Position numbers and translations under genes: made by a program
The notes under the pieces: model-generated
What the model saw: only the letters and a program-made list of their open reading frames with translations
Database searches by the model: none
What the model was told of the DNA's origin: nothing
NCBI RefSeq assembly: GCF_000969985.1
Contig: NZ_CP009526.1
Location: 3,472,001-3,536,000, forward strand
Direction: 5' to 3'
DNA from: Methanosarcina barkeri str. Wiesmoor
Lineage (GTDB): Archaea > Halobacteriota > Methanosarcinia > Methanosarcinales > Methanosarcinaceae
Length of the DNA stretch: 64,000 nt
Shown here: one piece after another, positions 37,216 through 47,398 of the stretch
How positions within the stretch are numbered: position 1 is the first letter of the stretch
Layout of the letters: the number at the start of each line of letters is the position of its first letter

Positions 37216-39069
37216 ATGTGTGGAATTGTAGGATATGCAGGGGAAAACTCTGCTGCATCTGTCATCATAGAGTCTCTCAAAAAACTCGAGTACCGTGGAT
37301 ACGATTCTGCTGGGATTTCAATTCTGGGCAGCGGAATCGATACTTATAAGTCAGTAGGTAAAATTGTAAACCTTGAAGCCACAATCCCAGATGGAATAAG
37401 TGGTAACATTGGAATAGGGCACACCCGCTGGGCAACCCACGGAAGACCCAGCACAATAAATGCTCATCCGCATACCTCCGGAAACCCATGTAAAATCTCG
37501 GTTGTGCATAACGGAATCATAGAGAACTACATGGCATTGAAGGAACAACTGACTGCAGAAGGATATGAATTTAAATCGGAAACCGATACCGAAGTGATCG
37601 CCCACCTTCTGCATAAACACATATACGGCAAACCCGATGGAAGAGAAGCAAAATGCGAACTTCTTACAGGACTGCGGGAAGCGCTAAAAGAGATAGAGGG
37701 TTCTTATGCCCTTGCAGTTATCTGTGCTGACGAACAGGGAAAACTCATAGTTGCCCGGAAAGACAGCCCACTTGTTATAGGACTCGGCAAAAGAGAGAAC
37801 TTTGCCGCATCGGATGTAACTGCTTTTTTGAATTATACGAGGGATGTAATTTTCGTAAATGACTTTGAAACCGCAGTCCTGACTCCTACCAGTGTAGAGA
37901 TCTTTGACAGAGAAGGAAAAGTCCGCGAAAAGAAGATAGAAAAGATCGAGTGGGACTTTGAAGCTGCTGAAAAGGCCGGTTACGAACATTTCATGCTCAA
38001 GGAAATTCACGAGCAGGTGAGTGCGATTCACAATACACTTGCAGGCAAGGTCTCGGAACTTGAAGGAACAATAGATCTCAAAGAACTTAATATGACCGAT
38101 GAAGAGATAAGAAAACTTTCAAGGGTCCAGATTCTGGCATGTGGAACCTCCTGGCACGCAGGGCTACTTGGGAAATACCTTTTTGAGCAGCTTGCCGGAA
38201 TTCATTGCGATATAGACATTTGCTCGGAGTACAGGTACAGAAGCCCGGTTATAAGTGATGGAACTCTTGCCATCGCAATCACCCAATCCGGGGAGACTGC
38301 AGATACTCTCGCGGCCGTCAGGGAAATAATGTCCTACAACTGCCCTACGCTTGCAATTACAAACGTTGTAGGAAGCACCATTACAAGAGAAGCTAACAGT
38401 GTGCTATATACCAGAGCAGGACCTGAGATTGGAGTTGCTGCGACCAAAACCTTCAGCACCCAGATTACACTTCTTTATCTGCTTGCTGTCAAGTTCGCCC
38501 TGTCAAGAGGTAAGCTAAGTCCTGATTATGTTAAAGGATTCATTACAGGTCTAAGAAAAATACCAGGCCAGATTCAGCAGATTCTCAACCAGAAAGAAGC
38601 AGTAAAGGAATGTGCAGAGAATTTTGCTCATGAAGAGAACTACTTCTTCCTCGGCAGGCACCTTAACTATCCGATTGCCCTTGAAGGAGCTCTCAAATTA
38701 AAAGAAATCTCATATTTGCATGCTGAAGGTTTTGCCGCAGGCGAACTTAAACATGGACCAATTGCGCTGCTTGAGAAAGGAACGCCTGTAGTTACCATCG
38801 CAACAAGAGGGCAGACTTACGAGAAGGTGCTGAGCAATATAAAGGAAGTAAAAGCCAGGGATGCGACGGTTATCGCAGTTGCTGATAACAAAGACACCGA
38901 GATCGGAAAATATGCGGATGTTGTCCTTACAATTCCCCAAAGTAGCGAACTGCTTTCTCCGCTGCTCAGTGTTGTAGTCCTCCAGCTGCTTGCTTATTAT
39001 ACTGCTCTTGCTCGGGGATGCTCTATTGACAAGCCACGTAATCTTGCAAAAAGTGTCACAGTTGAATAA
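37216..39069 (+). CDS. glmS: Glutamine-fructose-6-phosphate aminotransferase
   Basis: Makes glucosamine-6-phosphate from fructose-6-phosphate and glutamine, the entry into UDP-GlcNAc synthesis. The 617-residue protein starts MCGIVGYAGE; the cysteine is the glutaminase nucleophile after methionine removal. The glutaminase domain has GIGHTRWATHG and HNGIIENY. Two SIS domains follow (ACGTSWHAGLL, TQSGETADTLAAV, HAEGFAAGELKHGPIALL), and the canonical C-terminus ends DKPRNLAKSVTVE. AGGTGG precedes the ATG, 18 bases after glmU1. No glmS ribozyme is seen or expected in archaea. Confidence 0.96.
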   Translation: MCGIVGYAGENSAASVIIESLKKLEYRGYDSAGISILGSGIDTYKSVGKIVNLEATIPDGISGNIGIGHTRWATHGRPSTINAHPHTSGNPCKISVVHNGIIENYMALKEQLTAEGYEFKSETDTEVIAHLLHKHIYGKPDGREAKCELLTGLREALKEIEGSYALAVICADEQGKLIVARKDSPLVIGLGKRENFAASDVTAFLNYTRDVIFVNDFETAVLTPTSVEIFDREGKVREKKIEKIEWDFEAAEKAGYEHFMLKEIHEQVSAIHNTLAGKVSELEGTIDLKELNMTDEEIRKLSRVQILACGTSWHAGLLGKYLFEQLAGIHCDIDICSEYRYRSPVISDGTLAIAITQSGETADTLAAVREIMSYNCPTLAITNVVGSTITREANSVLYTRAGPEIGVAATKTFSTQITLLYLLAVKFALSRGKLSPDYVKGFITGLRKIPGQIQQILNQKEAVKECAENFAHEENYFFLGRHLNYPIALEGALKLKEISYLHAEGFAAGELKHGPIALLEKGTPVVTIATRGQTYEKVLSNIKEVKARDATVIAVADNKDTEIGKYADVVLTIPQSSELLSPLLSVVVLQLLAYYTALARGCSIDKPRNLAKSVTVE

Positions 39070-39147
39070 TGAAAAGCCCGACAATTTAAAAATTAAAAAA
39101 CGAGAAAATTCAAGGAAATAACTTCAGGAAATTTCGGGATGGGATAT

Positions 39148-40452
39148 ATGAAACTCTTCGGATCTTCAGGAATAAGAGGGATAGCAAACAAAGAAATTAC
39201 GCCCGAACTTGCACTTAATGTAGGGCTTGTACTGGGAAGCCGGAAAAAAACTGCGGTTATCGGGAGGGACCCAAGAGTTTCGGCCCCTATGATCGAGCAT
39301 GCCCTGATTGCGGGAATGACTGCCACAGGCTGTGCTGTTACAGAAATAGGCCTTGTATCTACCCCAACCCTGGCATATGCAGCCAGAGAATACGAATGCG
39401 GTGTAATGGTTACAGCCTCCCACAACCCCTCAGAGTATGTAGGGATCAAACTCTGGAACCCTGATGGCATGGCCTTTGACTCGGCGCAGCAGGAAGAGAT
39501 AGAAAAAGCGATTGAAGATGCAGACTTTTCCCTGGTTCCCTGGAACCTGATAGGCAAGTTCGAAGAAGACGGAAATGCTATCCGAGCCCATATGAATATG
39601 ATCAAAAAGCTTGTAGGAAGTTCCAGTCTAAAAGTCGTACTGGACTGCGGATGTGGAGCAGGAGGGACAATTACCCCATATCTCCTTCAGGAGCTTGGTT
39701 GTGAGGTAATAACCCTGAACGCTCAGCCTGATGGCCATTTTCCTGCGAGAAACCCTGAGCCAAACGATGAAAACCTTACCATGCTCAAAAAAGCTGTTGT
39801 GGATTTCGGAGCCGATCTTGGAATCGCACACGACGGTGATGCGGACCGGATGATGGCCGTAGACGAGAAAGGCAATTTTGTATCAGGAGATGAAATGCTT
39901 GCAATTTTCGGGCTATACGAGTGCAGTGGTAAGAAAGGAACAGTCGTCGTGCCTGTGGACACTTCAATGATGGTTGGCGATTCTCTTCAAGGTTCAGAGA
40001 TTGTGAGGACAAGAGTCGGGGACGTTTACGTCGCAGAGGGCATAAAACAGAGTGGTGCTATCTATGGAGGCGAGCCATCAGGAAGCTGGATTTTCCCGAA
40101 GATTTCCTACTGTCCGGATGGGATTTATGCAGCCGCAAAACTTGTTGAGATTGTCAAGGAAAAAAAGTTAAGCGAGCTTCGCGAAGAGCTTCCCAGGTAC
40201 GCCACAAAAAGAGGAGCTCTCCCCTGTGCAAATGACAAAAAGGCAGAGTTTATGGAAAAAGTTAAGGCTAAACTCGAGCCCCTGGGAAAAGTCCTTGATA
40301 TAGACGGTATTCGCGTGGAAATGGACAATGGATGGGTACTTGTCCGCCCCTCAGGGACGGAAGCAAAAGTTAGAATCACAGCTGAAGCCCGAGAAAACGT
40401 TGATGAGATTTTCGATATGGCTGAAAAGATAGCAAAGGAGGCACTCAAATGA
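39148..40452 (+). CDS. glmM: Phosphoglucosamine mutase
   Basis: Interconverts glucosamine-6-phosphate and glucosamine-1-phosphate. From the ATG at 39148 the protein is 434 residues and begins [11 protein letters not shown], the family norm; an ATG at 39139 would add three residues. The phosphoserine is Ser91 in [10 protein letters not shown], the metal loop is [10 protein letters not shown], the sugar-binding loop [10 protein letters not shown] and the phosphate loop [10 protein letters not shown]. It overlaps the next gene by 4 bases (ATGA). The pairing with glmS and two glmU genes fixes the substrate as glucosamine phosphate rather than mannose phosphate. Confidence 0.93.
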   Translation: MKLFGSSGIRGIANKEITPELALNVGLVLGSRKKTAVIGRDPRVSAPMIEHALIAGMTATGCAVTEIGLVSTPTLAYAAREYECGVMVTASHNPSEYVGIKLWNPDGMAFDSAQQEEIEKAIEDADFSLVPWNLIGKFEEDGNAIRAHMNMIKKLVGSSSLKVVLDCGCGAGGTITPYLLQELGCEVITLNAQPDGHFPARNPEPNDENLTMLKKAVVDFGADLGIAHDGDADRMMAVDEKGNFVSGDEMLAIFGLYECSGKKGTVVVPVDTSMMVGDSLQGSEIVRTRVGDVYVAEGIKQSGAIYGGEPSGSWIFPKISYCPDGIYAAAKLVEIVKEKKLSELREELPRYATKRGALPCANDKKAEFMEKVKAKLEPLGKVLDIDGIRVEMDNGWVLVRPSGTEAKVRITAEARENVDEIFDMAEKIAKEALK

Positions 40453-41642
40453 AAGCGGTTGTCCTTGTAGCAGGCAAAGGCACAAGGATGGAACCTCTAA
40501 CTTCCGGCTGTCCTAAAGTTATGCTCCAGGTTGCAAATAAACCCATCCTCGAACATATACTTAATTCAGCCATCGAAGCAGGCATCGAAGGCTTTGTCTT
40601 CATTACCGGTTATCTCGAAAAGCAGATAAAAGAGTACTTCGGGGACGGAAACAAATGGGGAGTAAGCATAGAGTATGTACAGCAAAAGGAGCAGCTAGGG
40701 ACTGCAAATGCGATAGGCTGTGCAAAAGGCTATGTTGATGGGACTTTCCTTGTACTTAACGGGGATATGCTCATAGAGCAGGAGGACTTAAAAGCCCTGG
40801 TCTCAAGGACAGAAGAAGCTGTCATCTGTGTAAAAGAGGTGGAAAACCCGGCGGATTTCGGAGTGCTTGAAACCGAGAATAATAGAGTTGTCAGGATAAT
40901 AGAAAAACCTAAAAATCCCCCTACTAACCTTGCAAATGCCGGGATATATCTTTTCAGGGAATCTATTTTTGACTTTATTGACAGAACCAAGGCCTCAGTG
41001 AGAAATGAGTTCGAGATTACGGACTCCATCCAGATGCTGATTGATAGTGGAACAGCCGTGGGTTACAGCCCTCTCGAAGGTAGATGGATAGATATAGGGT
41101 ATCCCTGGGACCTCTTGAAAGCAAACGAATACCTTCTGAAAGGCCTTAAGAGCAGCTGTGAAGGTACTGTAGAGCCGAATGCTACCATAAAAGGAGAGGT
41201 TGTAATCGGAAAAGGCACTATTATCAGGAACGGTTCTTATATCGAAGGCCCAGTAGTGATAGGAGAGAATTGCGATATCGGGCCTAATTGTTTTATCCGC
41301 CCTTCCACTGCAATCGGGAACCATATTAGGGTAGGAAATGCTGTGGAGATAAAAAATACGATTGTCATGGAAGATACTCATGTGGGACATCTGAGTTATG
41401 TTGGGGACAGCATTATTGGGCACCACTGCAACTTTGGAGCGGGTACGAAAGTTGCAAACCTCCGCCATGATGGGAAAAACATAAAAGTAATGATAAAAAG
41501 CAGGATTCTTGACACGGGCAGGAGAAAACTCGGAGTGATTATGGGAGATGACGTGCATACCGGTATCAACACAAGCATAAATATCGGTACGATAATGGAA
41601 AAAGGAAGATATACATATCCTGGAGAGATTGTCAAACATTAA
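40449..41642 (+). CDS. glmU: Bifunctional GlmU-like enzyme, paralogue 2
   Basis: A 397-residue protein expected to acetylate glucosamine-1-phosphate and couple it to UTP, giving UDP-GlcNAc. The nucleotidylyltransferase domain shows [36 protein letters not shown] and NAGIYLFRE. The C-terminal beta-helix keeps the acetyltransferase site: [14 protein letters not shown] with the catalytic-type histidine, [14 protein letters not shown] and the tail [21 protein letters not shown]. It resembles the dual-function archaeal enzyme type (ST0452). Last gene of the operon, joined to glmM by ATGA. Confidence 0.93.
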   Translation: MKAVVLVAGKGTRMEPLTSGCPKVMLQVANKPILEHILNSAIEAGIEGFVFITGYLEKQIKEYFGDGNKWGVSIEYVQQKEQLGTANAIGCAKGYVDGTFLVLNGDMLIEQEDLKALVSRTEEAVICVKEVENPADFGVLETENNRVVRIIEKPKNPPTNLANAGIYLFRESIFDFIDRTKASVRNEFEITDSIQMLIDSGTAVGYSPLEGRWIDIGYPWDLLKANEYLLKGLKSSCEGTVEPNATIKGEVVIGKGTIIRNGSYIEGPVVIGENCDIGPNCFIRPSTAIGNHIRVGNAVEIKNTIVMEDTHVGHLSYVGDSIIGHHCNFGAGTKVANLRHDGKNIKVMIKSRILDTGRRKLGVIMGDDVHTGINTSINIGTIMEKGRYTYPGEIVKH

Positions 41643-41734
41643 CCTTTGATGCTAAATAGATTCATGGTAACTATCTAGCCTACAAAAAAGTCGAATAATA
41701 TCAATTACGAGGAAAACAAGGAGTTTGATAACTA

Positions 41735-41935
41735 ACTAATGAACAGCGAAAAAGCACCATAATCCTCTTTTATTCTTTCTATTTGGCTCATTATTTCTAT
41801 ATCAAGCTTCTTGATTTTATTTTGAATTTCTTCCATTAGATCCAATGTCGCTTCAATCCTCAAAGATTTGACGATTCTGAATAGTTGCTTCTGAATAATT
41901 GAAATCGATTTTATACGGCATTTTGCGGTTGACTC
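41735..41935 (-). pseudogene. Possible decayed transposase fragment
   Basis: About 65 codons are open on the minus strand without a start, ending at a TAG (41732-41734). The sequence is lysine-rich and amphipathic (RIVKSLRIEATLDLMEEIQ, then KIKKLDIEIMSQIERIKEDY). This style recalls the coiled stretch of IS110-like transposases, but the match is weak. It could equally be chance. Confidence 0.25.
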
Positions 41936-42199
41936 GACACTATTGTCATGGAAATTTAATTATTGAGCATAATTTTTGATCTATTCTCATTAATATATAG
42001 CAATAAAGAGTTAACATGTGACCAATAACTAAATATTCTTGCCACTATTTTTGTGGAGGCTCGGAGAAGTATATCTGAACGTCTGAACACAGTTACAATG
42101 ATTCACGAAACATTTCTAATATATTAAAACTCTTGTACGACATTCATTTAAATCACGCTGATTATTATAAAAATATAACCATAGATTGAGAGGAAACTT

Positions 42200-42715
42200 A
42201 TTCCTTGTGTTCTTAAGGGAAAATTTTTATCATTAGATAAATAGACGTGAAAAACGGAGAACTTTATCCAAAGTTTTATATTTTATCGTATGTACTCGAA
42301 TCCAGCAGTTCTCGTTCCAAATAATTTATTCAGGATCTTTTTTTAGATTCTCAAAGCCCAGAAAATAGTAACATACTTTTAGATTTTATCAAACATTCTT
42401 ATTAGAGTTAGATGTTCATCTATACAAATATTCGTACATTGATAATAAATTTAAGTATGACAGCTTTCAGACAACCTCGATTTTGTAACAGAGACAGGGA
42501 ATCTTTTTATTGGAGAATTGCTTTATAATTGCCAACATTTCTATAGTTTTATTCTTTATGTTCTCAAGAGGAAATTCATGTAAGTAAGAGGAATTGGCTT
42601 GAAAAACAGAGAGATTTGTTCTAAATTCTGTATATATAGCATGCTTTTGGGTTCAACAATTCCTGATGTAAATAATTCCTCCAGAATATTTTTTTATAGT
42701 CATAGAATCCGAGAT
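42200..42715. repeat. Diverged direct duplication (~155 bp units, ~350 bp apart)
   Basis: 42205-42362 and 42556-42712 align by eye at about 60-65%: GTTCTTAAGGGAAA/GTTCTCAAGAGGAAA, GTGAAAAACGGAGA/TTGAAAAACAGAGA, TCCAAATAATTTATTCAGGA/TGTAAATAATTCCTCCAGAA. The second copy contains TGTATATATAGCATGC, a TATA-like stretch. The remaining 41643-42876 sequence has no gene I can support. Confidence 0.5.
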
Positions 42716-42876
42716 ATACACATATATTTTAAAATATTATCTAGTATGTTTCAGAAACGACTCATATTTCATAGTGTTTAGTAAGCAGTCACAAATTTTA
42801 AGGAGATGTATACACGTCACTTGACCAATATCTGCCTATTAAGAATAGTAATGAATTTCATTATGATCTCCTCCAG

Positions 42877-44373
42877 ATGACGCCATTGTTAACACGAGAA
42901 TTAGGAATTTTTTTATTGGTAGGTTTCTTCCTTCTTGCAAGTGTTCCTACAACTTTATGCGCAACTAGCTCATCAATAGTATACGTTGCTGGAGATGGCA
43001 CTGGAAAATATAATTGTGATGGAAAAGATGATCAAGTGCAGATCAATCAAGCCCTGAAGCTTGTGGCAAACAATCCTACAAAATATACTACTGTACACCT
43101 CAAAGGACCTTTTACATACGTTATTGACGATACTATTTTAATCGGTAGTAATACTATTCTTGAAGGAGATTCGAGTGCTGTGATCAAACTTGCTAACAAT
43201 GCAGGTTGGGTTGCAATGAAACCCTTGATCAAGCAGATGAGTAGTTCTGGAAATAGTAATATTGTAGTAAGAGGTTTCGAGATTAATGGAAACCGTAACG
43301 GTAATTCCAAAGTTTCTTTGGGTGACGGATACTATAATATGATGTACTTCACGAAATGCAACAACGTGAAAATATACAATATGTGTATGCATGACGGTCA
43401 CGGGGATGGGCTGAGGATAAAATATGGAAAAAATATTAAATTTTATAAAAACAGGATATACAAGCTCGGGCATGATGGTCTTTTTACAATTCAGTGTAAG
43501 AACGTAAAGGCCTGGAAAAACAGGATAAGCTGCAGGACTAACAGCGGTCTTAGAATCTGGAACTCAAACCATGTAAAAATCTACGGTAATATAATTGATT
43601 CTTTCTACCACTGGAGTGCAGGCGGGCCAGGCATTCAGATCGAAAAAGGAGGGACTGGTACGGGTCTTATGACTGATATTAGTATCTACGATAATATTAT
43701 CCATAACACCTATGGTCCTGGAATCTGGATTTTCAATTATGATACCAATCCTGCTACTAAAAATTATGGAAAAAATGTTCTTATTCACAATAATGTCTTT
43801 TACAGCACAGGCACCAATCCTAGCATTACCTGGGTTGGCGGTATTGTAATTAGTGGATTCCGCAACACTTATATTGAAAACAATGTCTTTGATGGCATAT
43901 ATCATGTGGCTATTGCCAATTTATATCCAGAAAATTATCACCCAAGTTACACGGCATCTGTATATGCAACAATTGCCCGCAACAATATAATCGTAAACAC
44001 CCTGAAACGTAAAAAGAGTCCAAGTGGAACAGGGTATGGTGTGATAAATTATCTCGCCAGTAAAAACCATAAAATATATCTGCAATATAACTGCTTCTAC
44101 AAAAACGCAGTAGGAAATTATAAAAGTTGCACTTCGTTAAAGGACATCCGTGTAAATCCACTATTTGCGAGCCAGACGAAACATGATTACCATCTAAAAT
44201 CAACAACTGGAAGATGGAATGGAAAAAGATGGGTTAAAGACACAGTAATCTCTCCCTGTATTGACACCGGACATCCGTCTTGGAGCTATTCTAATGAACC
44301 GAAACCCAACGGAAAAAGGATTAACATGGGCACGTACGGAAATACAAAATATGCATCAAAATCAAAGAGTTAA
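42877..44373 (+). CDS. Secreted right-handed parallel beta-helix protein (disaggregatase-like)
   Basis: A 498-residue exported protein with a signal peptide (about 1-29, ending PTTLCA). The first mature segment, SIVYVAGDGTGKYNCDGKDDQVQINQAL, matches the start of the pectate-lyase-like domain found in Methanosarcina disaggregatase and related surface proteins. About ten beta-helix coils follow, with asparagine ladders (NIVVRGFEINGN, NVKIYNMCMHDGHGDG, HVKIYGNIID, NTYIENNVF). His-Asp-Gly-His-Gly-Asp could be a catalytic cluster. It may act on the polysaccharide matrix; the substrate is not provable. No C-terminal anchor is seen; the tail is lysine-rich. No ribosome site precedes the ATG. Confidence 0.8.
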   Translation: MTPLLTRELGIFLLVGFFLLASVPTTLCATSSSIVYVAGDGTGKYNCDGKDDQVQINQALKLVANNPTKYTTVHLKGPFTYVIDDTILIGSNTILEGDSSAVIKLANNAGWVAMKPLIKQMSSSGNSNIVVRGFEINGNRNGNSKVSLGDGYYNMMYFTKCNNVKIYNMCMHDGHGDGLRIKYGKNIKFYKNRIYKLGHDGLFTIQCKNVKAWKNRISCRTNSGLRIWNSNHVKIYGNIIDSFYHWSAGGPGIQIEKGGTGTGLMTDISIYDNIIHNTYGPGIWIFNYDTNPATKNYGKNVLIHNNVFYSTGTNPSITWVGGIVISGFRNTYIENNVFDGIYHVAIANLYPENYHPSYTASVYATIARNNIIVNTLKRKKSPSGTGYGVINYLASKNHKIYLQYNCFYKNAVGNYKSCTSLKDIRVNPLFASQTKHDYHLKSTTGRWNGKRWVKDTVISPCIDTGHPSWSYSNEPKPNGKRINMGTYGNTKYASKSKS

Positions 44374-44510
44374 TGCGTCATATCTGTGTTGCTCCTTTTA
44401 TCGAGAATTACAAAGAATTGGATAGTCAATTTGTATCTGATTGGCATTATATATTTAAAAATCATATGTTTCTATATGGAAAAAAAGCAAAAAACCACAA
44501 TTCATTAATG

Positions 44511-44929
44511 TTTAGACCCCTTGAAAAAGGATTAGTTTTTTAAGGGATATTAAACTTATTTTCCAAATATAATATAGTGTCAGCTCTCCCTCAGTTAAAG
44601 TACATTCATTAAATGATCTATTTGCTGTTTAAATGACTTAAGTACTTTAATTGGAAAATTAAACGTTGATTTATCCTTACTTTTAACATTGAATTTTGTA
44701 TGGATGAAAATGACATCAGATGCCTTATTTATAGATAAACATAAATTGTAAAAGAATAAAGTATTTATTTCGATTTTTTCTTGATTTAAAAAAGTATTAT
44801 GGATTATTTATATAAAAAATTGATTTTTAGAATGTACCTTAATTGGGGAAACTCTAAATGCATACCTATTATCCAAAATAAGCATTTTATGCCCTTAGTT
44901 TTGGTACTGATTTGGAAGGACCCTATAAT
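44511..44929. repeat. 417-bp dispersed repeat, copy B
   Basis: Same-orientation partner of 23234-23650, with scattered substitutions only. Its hairpin arm is slightly altered (CCCTTGAAAAAGGATTAG). It runs directly into the transposase-like remnant at 44930, unlike copy A, which suggests that B keeps more of the original element. Confidence 0.9.
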
Positions 44930-45006
44930 GTTACCTGTCCGAACAAAGACTGCAAGCTCTATAGTATTACTAATCAAGGCAATGTTACTGAAAATGTTAC
45001 ATAAGT
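44898..45006 (+). pseudogene. N-terminal zinc-finger remnant of a probable transposase
   Basis: In the frame after the TAA at 44879 the sequence reads ALSFGTDLEGPYNVTCPNKD, then CKLYSITNQGNVTENVT and a TAA. The CPNKDC knuckle with NQGN resembles the N-terminal zinc finger of archaeal IS transposases. Nothing of the catalytic domain follows. A terminator-like hairpin (TGAGGAG-TTTTAA-CTCCTCA) lies at 45034-45053. The family is not certain. Confidence 0.45.
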
Positions 45007-45053
45007 CATGGAAAAAAATATCACCTCAAAAAATGAGGAGTTTTAACTCCTCA

Positions 45054-45378
45054 CATATATGTGGTCAGCTTCAGAAGTGATTCCCAATAAGCCATACTTA
45101 ATGACGTGGGACAGGGGTCACCGATACGCAAATATTAACTTACATTATTTCATCCGAAATTTCCTCAGAATAGAACATCTTAACTCGTATTCAAAAATAT
45201 ATATAAAAAAGATTTTGTAAATTCTAAAATTTTGAGAATAAAACTATAAATTCTGAAAAAATTGTACCCTTTTCCCAGAAAGGAAAGGGATATTTCAAAT
45301 CAATAATTTTTAGAGTTCAGGGTTCTAAAACTCAAGGTTCTAAAACTCAAGGTTCTAAAACTCAGGAATAAATCTATT
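45054..45378. other. Gap with a 15-bp tandem repeat
   Basis: Three copies of GGTTCTAAAACTCAA lie at 45319-45363, directly downstream of the minus-strand gene at 45379. Nothing else was recognised. Confidence 0.6.
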
Positions 45379-45912
45379 TTATTTATAAAATGTCTTTAAA
45401 GTTGAGAGCATCAGTTTTCGGAAAAGCCCTTCGGTTTCCACCTTTAGAGAGTCATCATTCATGCTTTTTACGGCTTCTTTTAAGGGTTCTTTCGAATCAA
45501 GCACTTTTTGTATGGTTTTTTCGTCGGTTTCCACTGTAATGGAAGGCCCGAACTTTGAATTTGGATCTTCAGAAGTTTCATAGCTGTAGAAATCCCTTAT
45601 TTTTCCTCCTCCCATAAGTAAAGTAACGTAAAGCATCTCGCCGTTATCAAGTTTGATTTTCCCGGCAATTTCCTCACTGGCTACAAATCTCTGCAGAACT
45701 CCAGGAACTTTATCAAAATTGTTATTATAAAGATCAGCTTTTTCACTCAGTTCTGCAAAGAGAGCGTTTTCAGTAGTAGAATTCTCAGAAGCCTCATAAA
45801 GGTCGGCTTTTTTGATATTCCCTGCGTTCGAGACTGCCCCTGCTATCGGGACAAACAAAAGCATAATAAGAATGAAAAGACTCAGAAATCTTGTTTTGCT
45901 GCAATGAGACAT
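45379..45912 (-). CDS. Secreted protein of unknown function
   Basis: A 177-residue protein with a clear signal peptide (RFLSLFILIMLLFVPIAGAVS, cleavage near residue 26). The mature part has a short helix-rich repeat (KKADLYEASEN and EKADLYNNNFD), then a small alpha/beta domain (GKIKLDNGEMLYVTLLMGGGKI; VETDEKTIQKVLDS). No cysteine or transmembrane anchor is seen in the mature part. I do not recognise a family. It is isolated between long gaps. Confidence 0.65.
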   Translation of the reverse strand: MSHCSKTRFLSLFILIMLLFVPIAGAVSNAGNIKKADLYEASENSTTENALFAELSEKADLYNNNFDKVPGVLQRFVASEEIAGKIKLDNGEMLYVTLLMGGGKIRDFYSYETSEDPNSKFGPSITVETDEKTIQKVLDSKEPLKEAVKSMNDDSLKVETEGLFRKLMLSTLKTFYK

Positions 45913-46481
45913 ATCTGAGAATAAGAGGCAGAAATATAAAAAAGTTATTGATACAAAGTGAACTGAAGCAGGACAAAAAAATTAGAATATAGGACTATAC
46001 GCAGTTGGAAAAATCAACATTAACAGACCATTAACTGTTTAAAATATGACTTTAATCCACAGTGCTTACTGTAATTGATTTTGTACCTCAAGTGTGTAAG
46101 TCCTATAAAGTAATTAGATATTTACCCCAGATAAAGTTAAATTGTGTATAAAATTAAAAAAGAAAGAGAAAACGAAAAAATAAAAATGGAGGTTATAATT
46201 AGAGATTGAGCCCGTTTTTAGAGACCTGGAAGACAGGCAATAAAAATGGATCAAAGCAATAAAATCAATTAAATTTGCTTTAACAATTAAATATTGTACC
46301 ATGGATTATATAAAGATATCTATTTTTATCACCGAGAAAAGAATTACCTGGGCGAATTATACAGAAGAAAAGAATTACTTAAAAGAATAAAAATTAATAG
46401 GAATAAAAATTAATAAAAAATTGTTTAAATTAATAAAACTTAAGAAAAATAATAAGTTAAGTTTATCTCGAAAATCCTAAA
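45913..46481. other. AT-rich gap
   Basis: A 570-base gap. Short direct repeats of GAATTAC/TAAAAATTAAT occur near 46330-46420. No gene or RNA was recognised. Confidence 0.45.
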
Positions 46482-46937
46482 TCAATTGCTAAAAAGAACT
46501 GTTATATAAGCAATAGCAAAATAACGCCCGAATTTCCCAAGAAAAACCAGAATAGAAAAATATCGGAAAGAAAGCTGCATAAGTCCTGCAACCATGGTAA
46601 TCGCGTCTCCGATACCTGGCACCCAGGTAAAAAGAAGGGTGTAAAGACCATATTTTTTAAAGAGCTTTTCACTTTTCTCAAGCTTCTCAGGAGAAGGAGA
46701 AAGGAACTTCTCAAGTACCGGACGCCCTTTAAGCCCGAGATAGTACGTTGTGCACGATCCGAGATAATTGCCTGAAGTCGCTACCAAAACAACAGCAAAA
46801 GGATTAAAGCCCTGATAAATGAGAGCTACTACCAGCGCTTCCGATCCTAACGGCAAAACCGTGGAAGCCAGGAAGCTCAGGACAAAGAGGTTCAGGTAAC
46901 CGTAGTCGGTAATAAAGGAACTCAAAGCTTCAAGCAT
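46482..46937 (-). CDS. DedA/YqaA-family membrane protein
   Basis: A 151-residue membrane protein with the SNARE-associated (DedA-like) core: SFLASTVLPLGSEALVVALI, the re-entrant loop GNYLGSCTTYYLGLKG, the basic linker KLEKSEKLFKKYG and FTWVPGIGDAITMVAGLMQLSFRYF. The short YqaA type matches in length and motif order. DedA proteins are linked to lipid-carrier flipping and membrane homeostasis, fitting the surface-biogenesis genes around, but the substrate is unknown. Confidence 0.85.
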   Translation of the reverse strand: MLEALSSFITDYGYLNLFVLSFLASTVLPLGSEALVVALIYQGFNPFAVVLVATSGNYLGSCTTYYLGLKGRPVLEKFLSPSPEKLEKSEKLFKKYGLYTLLFTWVPGIGDAITMVAGLMQLSFRYFSILVFLGKFGRYFAIAYITVLFSN

Positions 46938-47026
46938 TCAGTTTTACACTCGTAATTCAGTATTTTAAGCTGTCGTTTCAGGCATCAAAACAAACACTAT
47001 TTTTGTAATGGATCAATCTTTATTTG

Positions 47027-47178
47027 GAAGATCAGCCATTACTTTGAAGATCAACCATTACTTTGAAGATCAACCATTACTTTGAAGATCAATCGTTACT
47101 TTGAAGATCAACCATTACTTTGAAGATCAATCGTTACTTTGAAGATCAACCGTTACTTTGTAGATCAACCGTCATTTT
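47027..47178. repeat. 19-bp tandem repeat, eight copies
   Basis: Eight head-to-tail copies of GAAGATCAACCATTACTTT, with A/G changes in two arms (CAACCATT versus CAATCGTT). It lies upstream of the DedA-like gene. No other feature was seen in 46938-47320. Confidence 0.95.
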
Positions 47179-47320
47179 TGACATTTCTGCTTCTAACTAA
47201 GAATTTCTGATCAAAAAAAAAGAAATTCCACTCAGGATTAAGACCGGAAAAAATAAGCGGAGAGCCGGATATCCGAAATCTGATTTTCAGCTCTTACCGC
47301 AACAAAGGTATTAAAGTTAT

Positions 47321-47366
47321 ATTATAGCTGTATGTTCATTTCGTAATGAACCCATAAAGCTATAAT
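47321..47366 (-). terminator. Long stem-loop after the S-layer-domain gene
   Basis: ATTATAGCT/AGCTATAAT outer arms (47321-47329, 47358-47366) and GTTCATT/AATGAAC inner arms (47334-47340, 47345-47351) around TCGT. It lies 33 bases past the stop of the minus-strand gene and may terminate or stabilise its mRNA. No T run follows directly. Confidence 0.6.
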
Positions 47367-47398
47367 ACAAGCTTTAATATGAAAGCCAGAAGCGTTAA

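Noticed and set aside
42599-42781. A 60-residue plus-strand frame
   Set aside because: It lies in the diverged upstream duplication, shows no ribosome site and has no counterpart frame in the first copy.
44799-45080. A 93-residue plus-strand frame over the end of the 417-bp repeat
   Set aside because: The neighbouring frame encodes the zinc-finger remnant CPNKDCKLYSITNQGN, which is the more meaningful one; this frame has no recognisable content.
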